In this document: in pieces, positions 51,360 through 59,405 of the stretch
How positions within the stretch are numbered: position 1 is the first letter of the stretch
How the letters are laid out: each line of letters opens with the position of its first letter
Assembly (NCBI RefSeq): GCF_009687885.1
Contig: NZ_BLAF01000028.1
Location: 71,711-135,710, forward strand
Source of the DNA: Acrocarpospora pleiomorpha
Lineage (GTDB): Bacteria; Actinomycetota; Actinomycetes; Streptosporangiales; Streptosporangiaceae
Length of the DNA: 64,000 bases
Direction of reading: 5' to 3'
The notes under the pieces: model-generated
Seen by the model: only the letters and a program-made list of their open reading frames with translations
Told to the model about the DNA's origin: nothing
Database searches by the model: none
Made by a program: the position numbers and the translations under genes

Positions 51360-52832
51360 ATGGAGGAATCGTTAGACATCCAGTTCTGGGCCATCCGCAA
51401 GCGGGAGGGCCGTAAGCGGCCCTGGGAACTGCGCTGGCGGGTCGGCGAGAACGCCCACAGTCGCTCGTTCCTGACCAAAGCCCTTGCGCAGGGCCACCAG
51501 TCCAAGCTCACCCAAGCGGCAAAGGTCGTCGGGCAGGAATGGGACGCCGTAACCGGTGAGCCGCTCTCCTGGGCGCGTAAGCAGGCGCTCTGGTTCGATC
51601 ACGTCGTCGAACTCGTCTCCCGGGAATGGGCTACCGCGTCGGCCAATACCCGGCGGGGCACCGCGCGTGACCTGACCGACATCACGATGCTCATGCTCGA
51701 AACCTCGGTCAAAGCGCGCCGCAACCGCCCGTGTGACAAGGATCTGCGGGCGGCGCTCAACAGCTGGGCGTTCGTACCCGGCCGCTGCGAGCGTGAGACG
51801 GTTCCAGACCGAATCGCGGCGGCGCTGGCCTGGCTCAAGCTCCATACCCGGCCGGTGTCGGCCCTGGCCGATGACACCACCCTGCGTGAGCTGCTGGCGG
51901 GGATGGCCACGCTCCAGAACGGTAAGCAGGCTGCGGCGGCGGTGGTCCGCCATCGGCGTGCCGTCCTGCACCGCGCATTCGAGCTGGGCGTCAGTAAGAA
52001 GCTGTTCGCGGTCAACCCGCTGCCTGCGATCAAGAGCAAGCGGCGTCAGGTCAGCGATGAGGAGATCTCTCCGGTCACCATCCCGGACGGGGACCAGGTC
52101 ACCCGGCTACTGGGGGCCTGCCTGGGTCTGACAGGGCGGCAGGCCCGGGTGCGGGGGCCGCGTCTGCGGGCCTTCTTCGCGGTCATGTACTACGCGGGGT
52201 GCCGTCCTGCTGAGGTGGCCGCGCTGCGTGAGGGTGACTGCCTGCTTCCCGCTACCGGCTGGGGACGGCTCACCCTGTGCGGCTCCGCCCCGTACGTGGG
52301 CGGCATGTGGACCGACAGCGGGGAAGACCACGAACAGCGGGGCCTGAAGCACCGCTCCCGTAAGGCGGTCCGCGTCGTCCCGATTCCCCCGGTGCTGGTG
52401 GCCATCCTGCGCGAGCACATCACCACCCATGGCACGGCTGATGACGGGCGGCTGTTCTGGGACGGCCTAGACCGTGGCCAACTCGGCAAGGGGGTCTACG
52501 CCAGCATCTGGCTCCAGGCCCGTAAGGCGACCTTCACTGCGGCTGAGTACGCCTCGCCGGTGGCGCGGCGTCCCTATGACCTGCGCCACGCCAACGCCTC
52601 CACGCTGCTGTCAGCCAACGTCAACCCGCTTGAGGTCGCCAAGCGGCTCGGGCACACGGTCAAGGTCTTGTTCGCGGTGTACGCGCACTGGATCGAGACT
52701 GACGAGAACGCGGCGAACGCCAGGATTGAGGCGGCGTTCAACGCCTCGGACATCACCGCTGTGACCAGGGCAAACGTGCTCCAAATCGACGGGCCACCCA
52801 CGGGCCAAATGCCCGATATCGCCGCTGCGTAG
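51360..52832 (+). CDS. int: Tyrosine recombinase integrase
   Basis: A 490-residue site-specific recombinase. It has an N-terminal arm- and core-binding region, then the catalytic domain: Arg282 (GCRPAEVAAL), RPYDLRHANAS with Arg409 and His410 (the first His of HxxR is Tyr, as in many actinomycete integrases), the GH of LGH, and nucleophile Tyr441 (VYAHW). It ends 12 bp before the right att repeat, the normal int-attP arrangement. ATG 51360 follows AAAGGGGCAGGG. Confidence 0.93.
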   Translation: MEESLDIQFWAIRKREGRKRPWELRWRVGENAHSRSFLTKALAQGHQSKLTQAAKVVGQEWDAVTGEPLSWARKQALWFDHVVELVSREWATASANTRRGTARDLTDITMLMLETSVKARRNRPCDKDLRAALNSWAFVPGRCERETVPDRIAAALAWLKLHTRPVSALADDTTLRELLAGMATLQNGKQAAAAVVRHRRAVLHRAFELGVSKKLFAVNPLPAIKSKRRQVSDEEISPVTIPDGDQVTRLLGACLGLTGRQARVRGPRLRAFFAVMYYAGCRPAEVAALREGDCLLPATGWGRLTLCGSAPYVGGMWTDSGEDHEQRGLKHRSRKAVRVVPIPPVLVAILREHITTHGTADDGRLFWDGLDRGQLGKGVYASIWLQARKATFTAAEYASPVARRPYDLRHANASTLLSANVNPLEVAKRLGHTVKVLFAVYAHWIETDENAANARIEAAFNASDITAVTRANVLQIDGPPTGQMPDIAAA

Positions 52833-52843
52833 AGACGTTTCCG

Positions 52844-52854
52844 CAGGTCAGAGC
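52844..52854 (+). other. attR core (11-bp direct repeat)
   Basis: CAGGTCAGAGC, identical to 42039-42049. Its inner side reads CCGCAGGTCAGA (52841-52852), the partner of TCTGACCTGCGG at the left end. Confidence 0.7.
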
Positions 52855-52861
52855 GCACTTT

Positions 52862-52879
52862 CCCGAATGGCTTGTCTCC
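52862..52879 (-). repeat. Right arm of the split 18-bp inverted repeat
   Basis: CCCGAATGGCTTGTCTCC is the reverse complement (16 of 18) of 42005-42022. See the left arm. Confidence 0.75.
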
Positions 52880-53516
52880 ACCACCCACCCTCCCTTCGTT
52901 TTCCCACGGGCTCCGCCCGCCCCCGCCATCCCGTGGCTTCGCCACCGAGCCCCGGAGCGGCCCCGGTTCGCCGAGCGGTTCGGGGATGCCGAGTGGTTCA
53001 GGGACGTCGGGTGGCCAGGAGGGGCAGGTTGCCGGGCGGGATGCGCAGGGTGGGTCTGGCGTCGGGCAGGTGCCTCAGGCGCAGGGGGCGGGGGCGTCGC
53101 AGGGGATTTCGCCTAGTTTGGGGATGCCGTCTGTCGTCGGTCCTGGTGCTGGGCAGAAGCCTTTGGGTGGGGGGAGTCTGCCGGCTTCGCCGGATCTGGG
53201 TGGGGTGGGGGCGGTGCCTTCGGTGATTGTTCCATCGCTGCCTGTGGTGGCGCCGGACATGGGTTCCTTCCCGGTCTCGCCTGGGTGGGCTGGGTCTGCT
53301 GGGATTCCGCTTATCGCGCCTTCGCCTAACCTGCCTGGCGCTTCGCCGCTGCTCAACCCGCCTTATATGGGGAAGCACATGTCTGCCCAGGGGGCGGATC
53401 GGTTTGAGTCGATCAAGGGGTTGCCGGTTGTCGCGGCGGCTGTGGCGGGGTTGGTTGCGATCTTGGGGTTGCAGATGCGGTTGGGCCGGAAACGTAGGGA
53501 GATTGAGGCCGAATAA
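52872..53516 (+). CDS. Gly/Pro-rich protein with C-terminal membrane anchor, maybe a gene remnant
   Basis: A frame of 214 codons from a TTG. The first ~60 residues are low complexity; then PSPNLPGASPLLNPP, a membrane helix (VVAAAVAGLVAILGLQM) and a basic tail (RLGRKRREIEAE). This is the C-terminal half of a wall-spanning anchored protein, without a signal peptide. It begins right after the attachment site, so the element may have removed its N-terminus, which could be the protein at 41187. Alternatively the real start is near MPSGSGTSGG (about 52986). The 5' end is not determined. Confidence 0.5.
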   Translation: MSPPPTLPSFSHGLRPPPPSRGFATEPRSGPGSPSGSGMPSGSGTSGGQEGQVAGRDAQGGSGVGQVPQAQGAGASQGISPSLGMPSVVGPGAGQKPLGGGSLPASPDLGGVGAVPSVIVPSLPVVAPDMGSFPVSPGWAGSAGIPLIAPSPNLPGASPLLNPPYMGKHMSAQGADRFESIKGLPVVAAAVAGLVAILGLQMRLGRKRREIEAE

Positions 53517-53592
53517 GACTCACAGGGTCGAAACATGTTTTGCCACTCCTTTGCCGGACTAGTATTTCCATGACCTAGCAAGTCAGGCAGAG

Positions 53593-54666
53593 ATGGCGAA
53601 AACGGCGGAGGATGCGGTGGTCGGACGCGCACATAGGCGGGTCGCGTCCGTGGTCGCCGCCTCGCTGGCCTCGGCTTCGGTTGTGGTGATGATCGCCGCG
53701 AGTGCTCAGGCGGCCAATCCGGTGGATCCCTGTCCTCCTGGTGAGCCCTGTGTCACGACCACGATCACGGTTGAGCCGACCGGGGATGTCAGCGTAACCG
53801 TCACCGCGACGGTCACGCCGTCGCCGACCTCCGCGGCCACGACGCCGGCTCCGACACCGGAAGCGCCGGCGCCCAGCAATACGGCCCCCGCTTCGATCCC
53901 GACGGTGCAGCCGCAGATTCCGAGCAGCGATCCGATCGTCCCGACCGATTCCGCCGAGGTGGCCGAGCCTTCGCTTTCCCTCCCGACCGCCGGAGGGACC
54001 GCGCCGTCGACCCCGACTCCCGGGCCGGCCTTCACCGAGCCCGACCCGGAGATGGTCTCGATCGAGATCCGCAACGCCAGCCCCGAGTTCGACCAGACCG
54101 GCCTCAGCCGCAAGCTGGCCGCCCCGGCCGCGTTGCTGGTGCTGCTCGCGCTGGTCGGCTGGCTGGTCTTCGAGGGCCGCCTGCGCAGGCTGGCCCACGC
54201 GGCGGCGATCCGGCGCGGGATGCCCATGCCGGGCATGCCAGGCATGATGCCGGGGATGCCGGGGATGACGATGCCGGGTATGCAGGCGATGCCGGGTATG
54301 CAGCAAATGCCGGGGATGCAGATGCCAGGGATGCAGATGCCGGGGCAGCCTATGCCTGGTCAGGCGATGCCCGGGCAGATGATGCCGTATCCCGGGTATC
54401 CGGTGCAGCCGTACCAGCCGCCGGTGGTCAGTTATGTGCCTGTGCCGTACCCGATGCCGTATCCGCAGCAGCCGTATGGCCAGCCGGAGGCGCAGCAGCA
54501 GTCGTATCCGCCGCCCGCGCAGGCGCCGGGGTATCCGCAGGGGTATGTGATCGAGCGGACGATCGAGGAGCCGCTGCCGGGCCAGCCGGGCGGAACCGCG
54601 ACCTTCCCGGTGCAGGGGGATCAGCCCGGCGAGCAGGACGATCCACGCCGCCGCAGGCCGTACTAA
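53593..54666 (+). CDS. Secreted/anchored protein with MPGM repeats
   Basis: A 357-residue protein. It has a signal peptide (VVAASLASASVVVMIAASAQA), a Thr/Pro/Ala-rich outer stalk (about 45-150), one membrane helix (AALLVLLALVGWLVF) and a ~150-residue cytoplasmic tail of Met-Pro-Gly repeats (PGMPGMMPGMPGM), Tyr/Gln/Pro stretches and a basic end. The long MPGM tail resembles disordered tails of assembly proteins. No enzyme domain is visible. It converges on sdhB1 across a strong terminator. Confidence 0.75.
   Translation: MAKTAEDAVVGRAHRRVASVVAASLASASVVVMIAASAQAANPVDPCPPGEPCVTTTITVEPTGDVSVTVTATVTPSPTSAATTPAPTPEAPAPSNTAPASIPTVQPQIPSSDPIVPTDSAEVAEPSLSLPTAGGTAPSTPTPGPAFTEPDPEMVSIEIRNASPEFDQTGLSRKLAAPAALLVLLALVGWLVFEGRLRRLAHAAAIRRGMPMPGMPGMMPGMPGMTMPGMQAMPGMQQMPGMQMPGMQMPGQPMPGQAMPGQMMPYPGYPVQPYQPPVVSYVPVPYPMPYPQQPYGQPEAQQQSYPPPAQAPGYPQGYVIERTIEEPLPGQPGGTATFPVQGDQPGEQDDPRRRRPY
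54216..54390 (+). repeat. MPGM-coding repeat tract
   Basis: About 175 bp of ATGCCGGG(C/G/T)ATG-type units (12-15 bp) encode the Met-Pro-Gly repeats of the anchored protein. Unit number probably varies between strains. Confidence 0.7.
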
Positions 54667-54689
54667 CGAAAGAAGCCGCAGGCCGAAAG

Positions 54690-54723
54690 AAAGCGCCGAC
54701 CGGATGGATCCGGTCGGCGCTTT
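54690..54723. terminator. Bidirectional terminator
   Basis: AAAGCGCCGACCGGAT and ATCCGGTCGGCGCTTT form a perfect 16-bp stem around GG, with A and T runs at the ends, between the convergent MPGM-protein and sdhB1 genes. Confidence 0.9.
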
Positions 54724-54727
54724 GGTG

Positions 54728-55474
54728 TCAGCGGCGGAAGATCTTGTTGCCGAGCCAGACCAGCGGGTCGTACTTGCGGTCGACCACGCGTTCCTTCATC
54801 GGGATCAGCGCGTTGTCGGTGATCTTGATGTGCTCGGGGCAGACCTCGGTGCAGCACTTGGTGATGTTGCAATAACCCAGCCCGTGCTCCTCCTGCGCGG
54901 CGTCCTTGCGGTCGGCCACGTCATACGGATGCATGTCCAGCTCCGCGATCCGCATCAGGAAGCGCGGCCCGGCGAAGTTGGTCTTGTTCTCCTCGTGGTC
55001 CCGGATCACGTGGCAGACGTTGTTGCACATGAAGCATTCGATGCACTTGCGGAACTCCTGGGACCGCTCGACGTCGATCTGCTGCATCCGGTACTCGCCC
55101 GGCCGCACGTCGGACGGCGGCGTGAACGACGGGATCTCCCGGGCCTTCTGGTAGTTGAACGAAACGTCGCAGACCAGGTCCTTGATGACGGGGAACGTCC
55201 GCATCGGGGTGACCGTGATCGTGTCACTCTCCTCGAAGGTGGACATCCGGGTCATGCAGCCCAGCCGCGGCTTGCCGTTGATCTCCATCGAGCAGGATCC
55301 GCACTTGCCGGCCTTGCAGTTCCAGCGGACCGCCAGGTCGGGCGCCTGGGTGGCCTGCAGGCGGTGGATGACGTCGAGCACGACCTCGCCCTCGTTCACC
55401 TCGACGGTGAAGTCCTCCAGCTTGCCGTCGCCGCCCTCGCCCCGCCAGACGCGGAACTTCGCCTTGTACCCCAT
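54728..55474 (-). CDS. sdhB: Succinate dehydrogenase iron-sulphur subunit, Sdh1 type
   Basis: A 248-residue subunit carrying the clusters that pass electrons from FAD to quinone. The [2Fe-2S] ligands are in WNCKAGKCGSC and later Cys of RLGC; the [4Fe-4S]/[3Fe-4S] ligands are in CIECFMCNNVC and CNITKCCTEVCP. The start ATG overlaps the sdhA stop by one base. It is the last gene of the sdhC1-sdhA1-sdhB1 operon. Confidence 0.95.
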   Translation of the reverse strand: MGYKAKFRVWRGEGGDGKLEDFTVEVNEGEVVLDVIHRLQATQAPDLAVRWNCKAGKCGSCSMEINGKPRLGCMTRMSTFEESDTITVTPMRTFPVIKDLVCDVSFNYQKAREIPSFTPPSDVRPGEYRMQQIDVERSQEFRKCIECFMCNNVCHVIRDHEENKTNFAGPRFLMRIAELDMHPYDVADRKDAAQEEHGLGYCNITKCCTEVCPEHIKITDNALIPMKERVVDRKYDPLVWLGNKIFRR

Positions 55475-57384
55475 TACGACTCTCTCTTCTGTGCTGCCAG
55501 CGGCCCCGCGAGCGCGGCGTCGTACTCCGCCATTTCTTCCTCGGTGAGGTATTTGGCCAGCTCGCCGCGGTCGAACAGGGTGAGCAGGTCGTCGCGCATG
55601 GACGGCTGCTCCCGCTCGATCACGGTCACCTCCGAGCCGTCCGGTGGGGTCGAGCAGACCAGCAGCTTGCGCCGCCAGTCGGCCGACATGCCCGGGTAGT
55701 CGTCGCGGGTGTGGCCGCCCCGGCTCTCCTCGCGGAGCAGCGCCGCCTTGGCCACGCACTCGCTGACCAGCAGCATGTTGCGCAGGTCGATGGCCAGGTG
55801 CCAGCCCGGGTTGTAGATCTTGCCGCCGGTGGAGGCGGTGTTCTTGGCCCGCTCCTTGAGCTTCTCCACCACGTCCAGCGCCTCGCTGATCTCACTGGAC
55901 TTGCGGATGATGCCGACCAGCTCGTTCATGGTGCGCTGGAGTTCGTGATGCACGTCGTACGGATTCTCGCCGGTGGCCCGCTCGAGGGGGGCGACGGCCT
56001 CCGCCATGGCCTCCTCGACCCCGGTCGCCACCGGGCGCTTGGCCAGGCCGTCCACGTAGGCGGCGGCCCCGGCCCCGGCGCGGCGGCCGAAGACGAGCAG
56101 GTCGGACAGGGAGTTGCCGCCGAGGCGGTTGGAGCCGTGCATGCCGCCGGACACCTCGCCGGCCGCGAACAGGCCGGGCACGGAGGCGGCGCCGGTGTCG
56201 GCGTCCACCTCGACCCCGCCCATGATGTAGTGGCAGGTCGGGCCGACCTGCATCGGCTCCTTGGTGATGTCGACGTCGGCCAGCTCCTTGAACTGGTGGT
56301 GCATCGACGGCAGCCGCTTGATGATCTCAGCGGCGGGCAGCCGGGAGGACACGTCCAGGAACACGCCGCCCTGCGGGGAGCCGCGCCCGGCCTTCACCTC
56401 GGCGTTGATCGCGCGGGCCACCTCGTCGCGGGGGAGCAGCTCCGGCGGGCGGCGGTTGTTGGCCTGGTCGGTGTACCAGCGGTCGCCCTCCTCCTCGCTG
56501 GTGGCGTACTTGTCCTTGAACACGTCCGGCACGTAGTTGAACATGAACCGCTCGCCGAGCGAGTTGCGCAGCACGCCGCCGTCGCCGCGGACCGACTCGG
56601 TGACCAGGATGCCGCGCACCGAGGGCGGCCAGACCATGCCGGTCGGGTGGAACTGGATGAACTCCATGTTGATCAGGTTCGCCCCGGCCAGCAGGGCCAG
56701 CGCGTGCCCGTCTCCCGTGTACTCCCAGGAGTTGGAGGTCACCACATACGACTTGCCGATGCCGCCGGTGGCCAGCACCACGGCCGGGGTGTCGAAGAGG
56801 ATGAACTTGCCGGTCTCCCGCCAGTAGCCGAACGCGCCGGAGATGGAGTCGCCGTCCTTGAGCAGGCGGGTCACCGTGCACTCGGCGAAGACCTTGATGT
56901 AGGCCTCGTAGTCGCCGTGCAGCTCGTAGTCCTCCTGCTGGAGCGCCACCACCCGCTGCTGCAGGGTGCGGATCAGCTCCAGGCCGGTCCGGTCGCCCAC
57001 GTGCGCGAGCCGCGGATACTCGTGGCCGCCGAAGTTACGCTGGCTGATCTTGCCGTCTCTGGTGCGGTCGAACAGCGCGCCCCAGGCCTCCAGCTCCCAG
57101 ACCCGGTCCGGGGCCTCCTTGGCGTGCAGTTCGGCCATCCGCCAGTTGTTGAGGAACTTGCCGCCGCGCATGGTGTCCCGGAAGTGCACCATCCAGTTGT
57201 CGTCGGGGTTGACGTTCCCCATGGCCGCGGCGGCGCCGCCTTCGGCCATGACGGTGTGCGCCTTGCCGAACAGGGACTTGCAGACGATCGCCGTGCGCTT
57301 ACCCTGCTGTCGTGCCTCGATCGCCGCCCGCAGCCCGGCTCCGCCGGCTCCGATGACGACGACGTCGTATTCGTGACGCTCCAC
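55474..57384 (-). CDS. sdhA: Succinate dehydrogenase flavoprotein, Sdh1 type
   Basis: A 636-residue flavoprotein oxidising succinate to fumarate. It has the dinucleotide fold VIGAGGAGLRAA, the FAD-linked His43 (GKAHTVMAEGG), VLATGG, QFHPTGM, and NRLGGNSLSDLLVFGRRAG. The HPTGM active-site segment and overall length fit the actinobacterial Sdh1 (M. tuberculosis Rv0248c-like) class rather than the second SDH downstream. It lies 11 bp after the membrane anchor gene. Confidence 0.95.
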   Translation of the reverse strand: MERHEYDVVVIGAGGAGLRAAIEARQQGKRTAIVCKSLFGKAHTVMAEGGAAAAMGNVNPDDNWMVHFRDTMRGGKFLNNWRMAELHAKEAPDRVWELEAWGALFDRTRDGKISQRNFGGHEYPRLAHVGDRTGLELIRTLQQRVVALQQEDYELHGDYEAYIKVFAECTVTRLLKDGDSISGAFGYWRETGKFILFDTPAVVLATGGIGKSYVVTSNSWEYTGDGHALALLAGANLINMEFIQFHPTGMVWPPSVRGILVTESVRGDGGVLRNSLGERFMFNYVPDVFKDKYATSEEEGDRWYTDQANNRRPPELLPRDEVARAINAEVKAGRGSPQGGVFLDVSSRLPAAEIIKRLPSMHHQFKELADVDITKEPMQVGPTCHYIMGGVEVDADTGAASVPGLFAAGEVSGGMHGSNRLGGNSLSDLLVFGRRAGAGAAAYVDGLAKRPVATGVEEAMAEAVAPLERATGENPYDVHHELQRTMNELVGIIRKSSEISEALDVVEKLKERAKNTASTGGKIYNPGWHLAIDLRNMLLVSECVAKAALLREESRGGHTRDDYPGMSADWRRKLLVCSTPPDGSEVTVIEREQPSMRDDLLTLFDRGELAKYLTEEEMAEYDAALAGPLAAQKRES

Positions 57385-57395
57385 GTTGAGAATCC

Positions 57396-58181
57396 TTATG
57401 CGTACGGGAAGGTGATGACGCCCTTGGCGACCAGCCGGACATAGAAGTCAGCGATCATGACGGAGAACATGGAGGCCCAGGCGAGCTGCTGGTGCTTGGC
57501 GTTGAGCTTGGAGATGAACGTCCAGGCCCGGTAGCGCAACGGGTGCTTGGAGAAGTGGTTGAGCCGCCCGGCGGTGATGTGCCGGCAGGAGTGGCACGAC
57601 AGCGTGTAGGCGACGATGAGAGCCGCGTTGACCAGCAGGATCCAGGTGCCGAGACCGCCCGGCTTGTGGACCAGCGCGAGGATCGCGTCGTAGGTGAGGA
57701 CCGCGCCGATCACGATGGCGCCGTAGAAGAAGTAGCGGTGCACGTTCTGGATGATCAGCGGCAGCCGGGTCTCCCCGGTGTACTTCTTGTGCGGCTCGGC
57801 GACGGCGCAGGCGGGCGGGGACAGCCAGAACGACCGGTAGTACGACTTCCGGTAGTAGTAGCACGTAAACCGGAATCCGGCCGGCAACCCAAGGATCAGC
57901 AGGCCGGGGGGCAGACCGTACCAGTCGCCGAAGGGAGCAAAGCCCAGGAATCGGGCCCCCTCGGGACAGGATGTCGCCAGGCACGGCGACGAGAATGGCG
58001 CTATATAGGGATCGACGAAGTAGCTTCCGTCGAAAATCGCCCAGAACCCGTAGATGAGAAACGCCATGAGAGCGGCGAACGTCAATGCTGGGGCAAGCCA
58101 CCATCGATCGGTGCGAAGCGTTCGCACTTTGAGCTGAGCGCGTTGTTTCCTGGCCGGGCTCTCGGCCGTTGTCTGGGTCAT
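57396..58181 (-). CDS. Sdh1-type membrane anchor subunit
   Basis: A 261-residue integral membrane protein of the Rv0249c type, with about five helices (LAPALTFAALMAFLIYGFW, LPPGLLILGLPAGFRF, FFYGAIVIGAVLTYDAILALV, TWILLVNAALIVAYTL, SMFSVMIADFYVRLV). It has conserved YYRKSYYRSFWLSPPAC, His and Cys residues (SCHSCRH) suited to heme or quinone binding. It replaces the two-gene sdhC/sdhD pair. The ATG at 58181 with GGAGAGG is preferred to upstream starts. Two CRP-like sites lie 69-110 bp upstream. Confidence 0.9.
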   Translation of the reverse strand: MTQTTAESPARKQRAQLKVRTLRTDRWWLAPALTFAALMAFLIYGFWAIFDGSYFVDPYIAPFSSPCLATSCPEGARFLGFAPFGDWYGLPPGLLILGLPAGFRFTCYYYRKSYYRSFWLSPPACAVAEPHKKYTGETRLPLIIQNVHRYFFYGAIVIGAVLTYDAILALVHKPGGLGTWILLVNAALIVAYTLSCHSCRHITAGRLNHFSKHPLRYRAWTFISKLNAKHQQLAWASMFSVMIADFYVRLVAKGVITFPYA

Positions 58182-58249
58182 CGGGGACCTCTCCACCGCG
58201 TACGACGCCGTATTGGTGGGGGCTACGTTACGACCATGCAAACACTATG

Positions 58250-58265
58250 TGTGAAGCGGGTCACT
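58250..58265. promoter_or_regulatory. CRP-like site 1 of sdh1 operon
   Basis: TGTGA-AGCGGG-TCACT, nine of ten CRP half-site bases, 69 bp before the sdh1 anchor start. It pairs with a second site 26 bp away. GlxR (CRP-type) control of sdhCAB in Corynebacterium is established and makes a role plausible. Confidence 0.6.
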
Positions 58266-58275
58266 GAGTTGTCCT

Positions 58276-58291
58276 TGTGATTCCTGTCACG
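58276..58291. promoter_or_regulatory. CRP-like site 2 of sdh1 operon
   Basis: TGTGA-TTCCTG-TCACG, nine of ten half-site bases, centre 26 bp from site 1 (about 2.5 helical turns). It lies between the LysR gene end (58318) and site 1. Confidence 0.6.
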
Positions 58292-58317
58292 TGCCCCGTC
58301 GGAGCGGCACCACAAGT

Positions 58318-59250
58318 CTAGTCGCCCTCCGTCACCGCTTCGACGCCCTCGGGCAGGGTGCCCTCCCGGGTGGCTTCGGTGAGAAAGGCCAGCAGAGTGG
58401 CCCGAAACGCGTGCGCCGCCCGGGTCGGTTCGACGTCCTTGCGGTGCGCGAGCGCGATGGTGCGCGTCAGGCCCGGGAGCAGCGGAGTCCCGGCCAGATT
58501 GGGCCGCCCGTCCAGCACCATGGACGGCACCACGGCCACGCCCAGCCCGGCTTCCACGAACCGCAGCACCGCGTCCATCTCGCCGCCCTCGACCGCGAAC
58601 CTCGGCTCGAACCCGGCCTGGCGGCAGGCCGCCAGGGTCGCCTCCCGCAGGTCGTAGCCGCGCCGGAACATCACCAGCGGCCGCCGCCGCAACTCCTCGA
58701 TCCGCAGGTACGGCTTGCGCCCCGCCAGGTGCGCCGGAGCCGCGATCACCAGCGTCTCGCGCAGGATCTCCTCGGTCACCAGCGCCGGATCGTCGCCCTG
58801 CAACGGCAGGATGATCAACGCCAGGTCCAGCTGTCCCCGGGCCAGCGCCCGGACGAGATCGCGGGAGCCGCCCTCCTCCACCTGGAGTTCCACACCCGGG
58901 TAGTCGTCGTGGAACCGGGCCAGCGCGTCCGCCAGCAGCCCCGCGCACAGCGACGGCGTCGCGCCCAGCCGCACCCGGCCCCGCCGCAGCCCCGCCAGCT
59001 CGGCGACCTCGCGCCTGGCGGTGTCGGCGTCGGCCAGCATCCTGCGGGCCAGCGGCAGCAGCGCCTCGCCCGCCGGGGTCAGCGTCACGTTTCCCCTGGC
59101 CCGGCTGAACAGCGGCGCGCCCAGTTCGGTCTCCAGGGCCTTGATCTGCTTGCTCAGGGAGGGCTGGGCCACCCGCATACGTTCGGCGGCCTGGGTGAAA
59201 TGCCGGGTCTCGGCCACCGCCACGAACGACGCGAGCTGCTGAAGCTGCAC
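58318..59250 (-). CDS. LysR-family regulator between two sdh operons
   Basis: A 310-residue regulator. The HTH (about 1-60) reads LASFVAVAETRHFTQAAERM and AQPSLSKQIKALETELGAPLF; the substrate-binding domain follows. The GTG giving VQLQQLASF is preferred over longer starts. It diverges from sdhC2 across 155 bp that hold a T-N11-A box, and runs toward the sdh1 operon. A LysR gene beside sdh is also found in Streptomyces. It probably senses a TCA-cycle acid; this is inference. Confidence 0.9.
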   Translation of the reverse strand: MQLQQLASFVAVAETRHFTQAAERMRVAQPSLSKQIKALETELGAPLFSRARGNVTLTPAGEALLPLARRMLADADTARREVAELAGLRRGRVRLGATPSLCAGLLADALARFHDDYPGVELQVEEGGSRDLVRALARGQLDLALIILPLQGDDPALVTEEILRETLVIAAPAHLAGRKPYLRIEELRRRPLVMFRRGYDLREATLAACRQAGFEPRFAVEGGEMDAVLRFVEAGLGVAVVPSMVLDGRPNLAGTPLLPGLTRTIALAHRKDVEPTRAAHAFRATLLAFLTEATREGTLPEGVEAVTEGD

Positions 59251-59269
59251 GTTTACCAAGCGTACGTGT

Positions 59270-59285
59270 TGTGAGATTGCTCGCA
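59270..59285. promoter_or_regulatory. Weaker CRP-like site before LysR/sdhC2
   Basis: TGTGA-GATTGC-TCGCA, one half perfect and the other four of five. It overlaps the region just upstream of the LysR start. Treated as a possibility only. Confidence 0.35.
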
Positions 59286-59331
59286 CTGTCCCGGGTGGCC
59301 GGGACCCGGTACGGGCGGCGGGCCAGAGGTC

Positions 59332-59346
59332 ATAGCCCCCGGCTAT
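59332..59346. promoter_or_regulatory. LysR box ATAGCC-CCC-GGCTAT
   Basis: A perfect 6-bp dyad that contains T-N11-A, the LysR recognition pattern, 59 bp before the sdhC2 start and 81 bp before the LysR start. The site is ideally placed for autoregulation and sdh2 control. Confidence 0.7.
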
Positions 59347-59405
59347 CGAAACCAGATCGTTGATGACTTGGACGGCGCCTCCAGCGGCTTCCTACCGTCC
59401 GGAGT

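Larger units (their letters stand above)
42039..52854 (+). mobile_element. 10.8-kb integrated element of AICE/pSAM2 type
   Basis: The right end carries RepSA-like initiator, excisionase and tyrosine integrase in the order typical of actinomycete integrative elements. The element is bounded by the 11-bp repeats at 42039 and 52844. The circular junction would read CCGCAGGTCAGA-N14-TCTGACCTGCGG, a perfect 12-bp dyad as expected for core-type integrase sites. No FtsK/TraB translocase, Spd genes or relaxase is visible, so it is either a non-self-transmissible integrative plasmid or is mobilised by other machinery. Several cargo genes have lower GC and different codon use than the flanking chromosome, most clearly 42750-43850. 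Confidence 0.8.

Noticed and set aside
42050..53590. tRNA gene as the element's target
   Set aside because: No T-loop-like GGTTCGANTCC sequence or cloverleaf was seen at either end; the repeats lie next to protein-coding frames.
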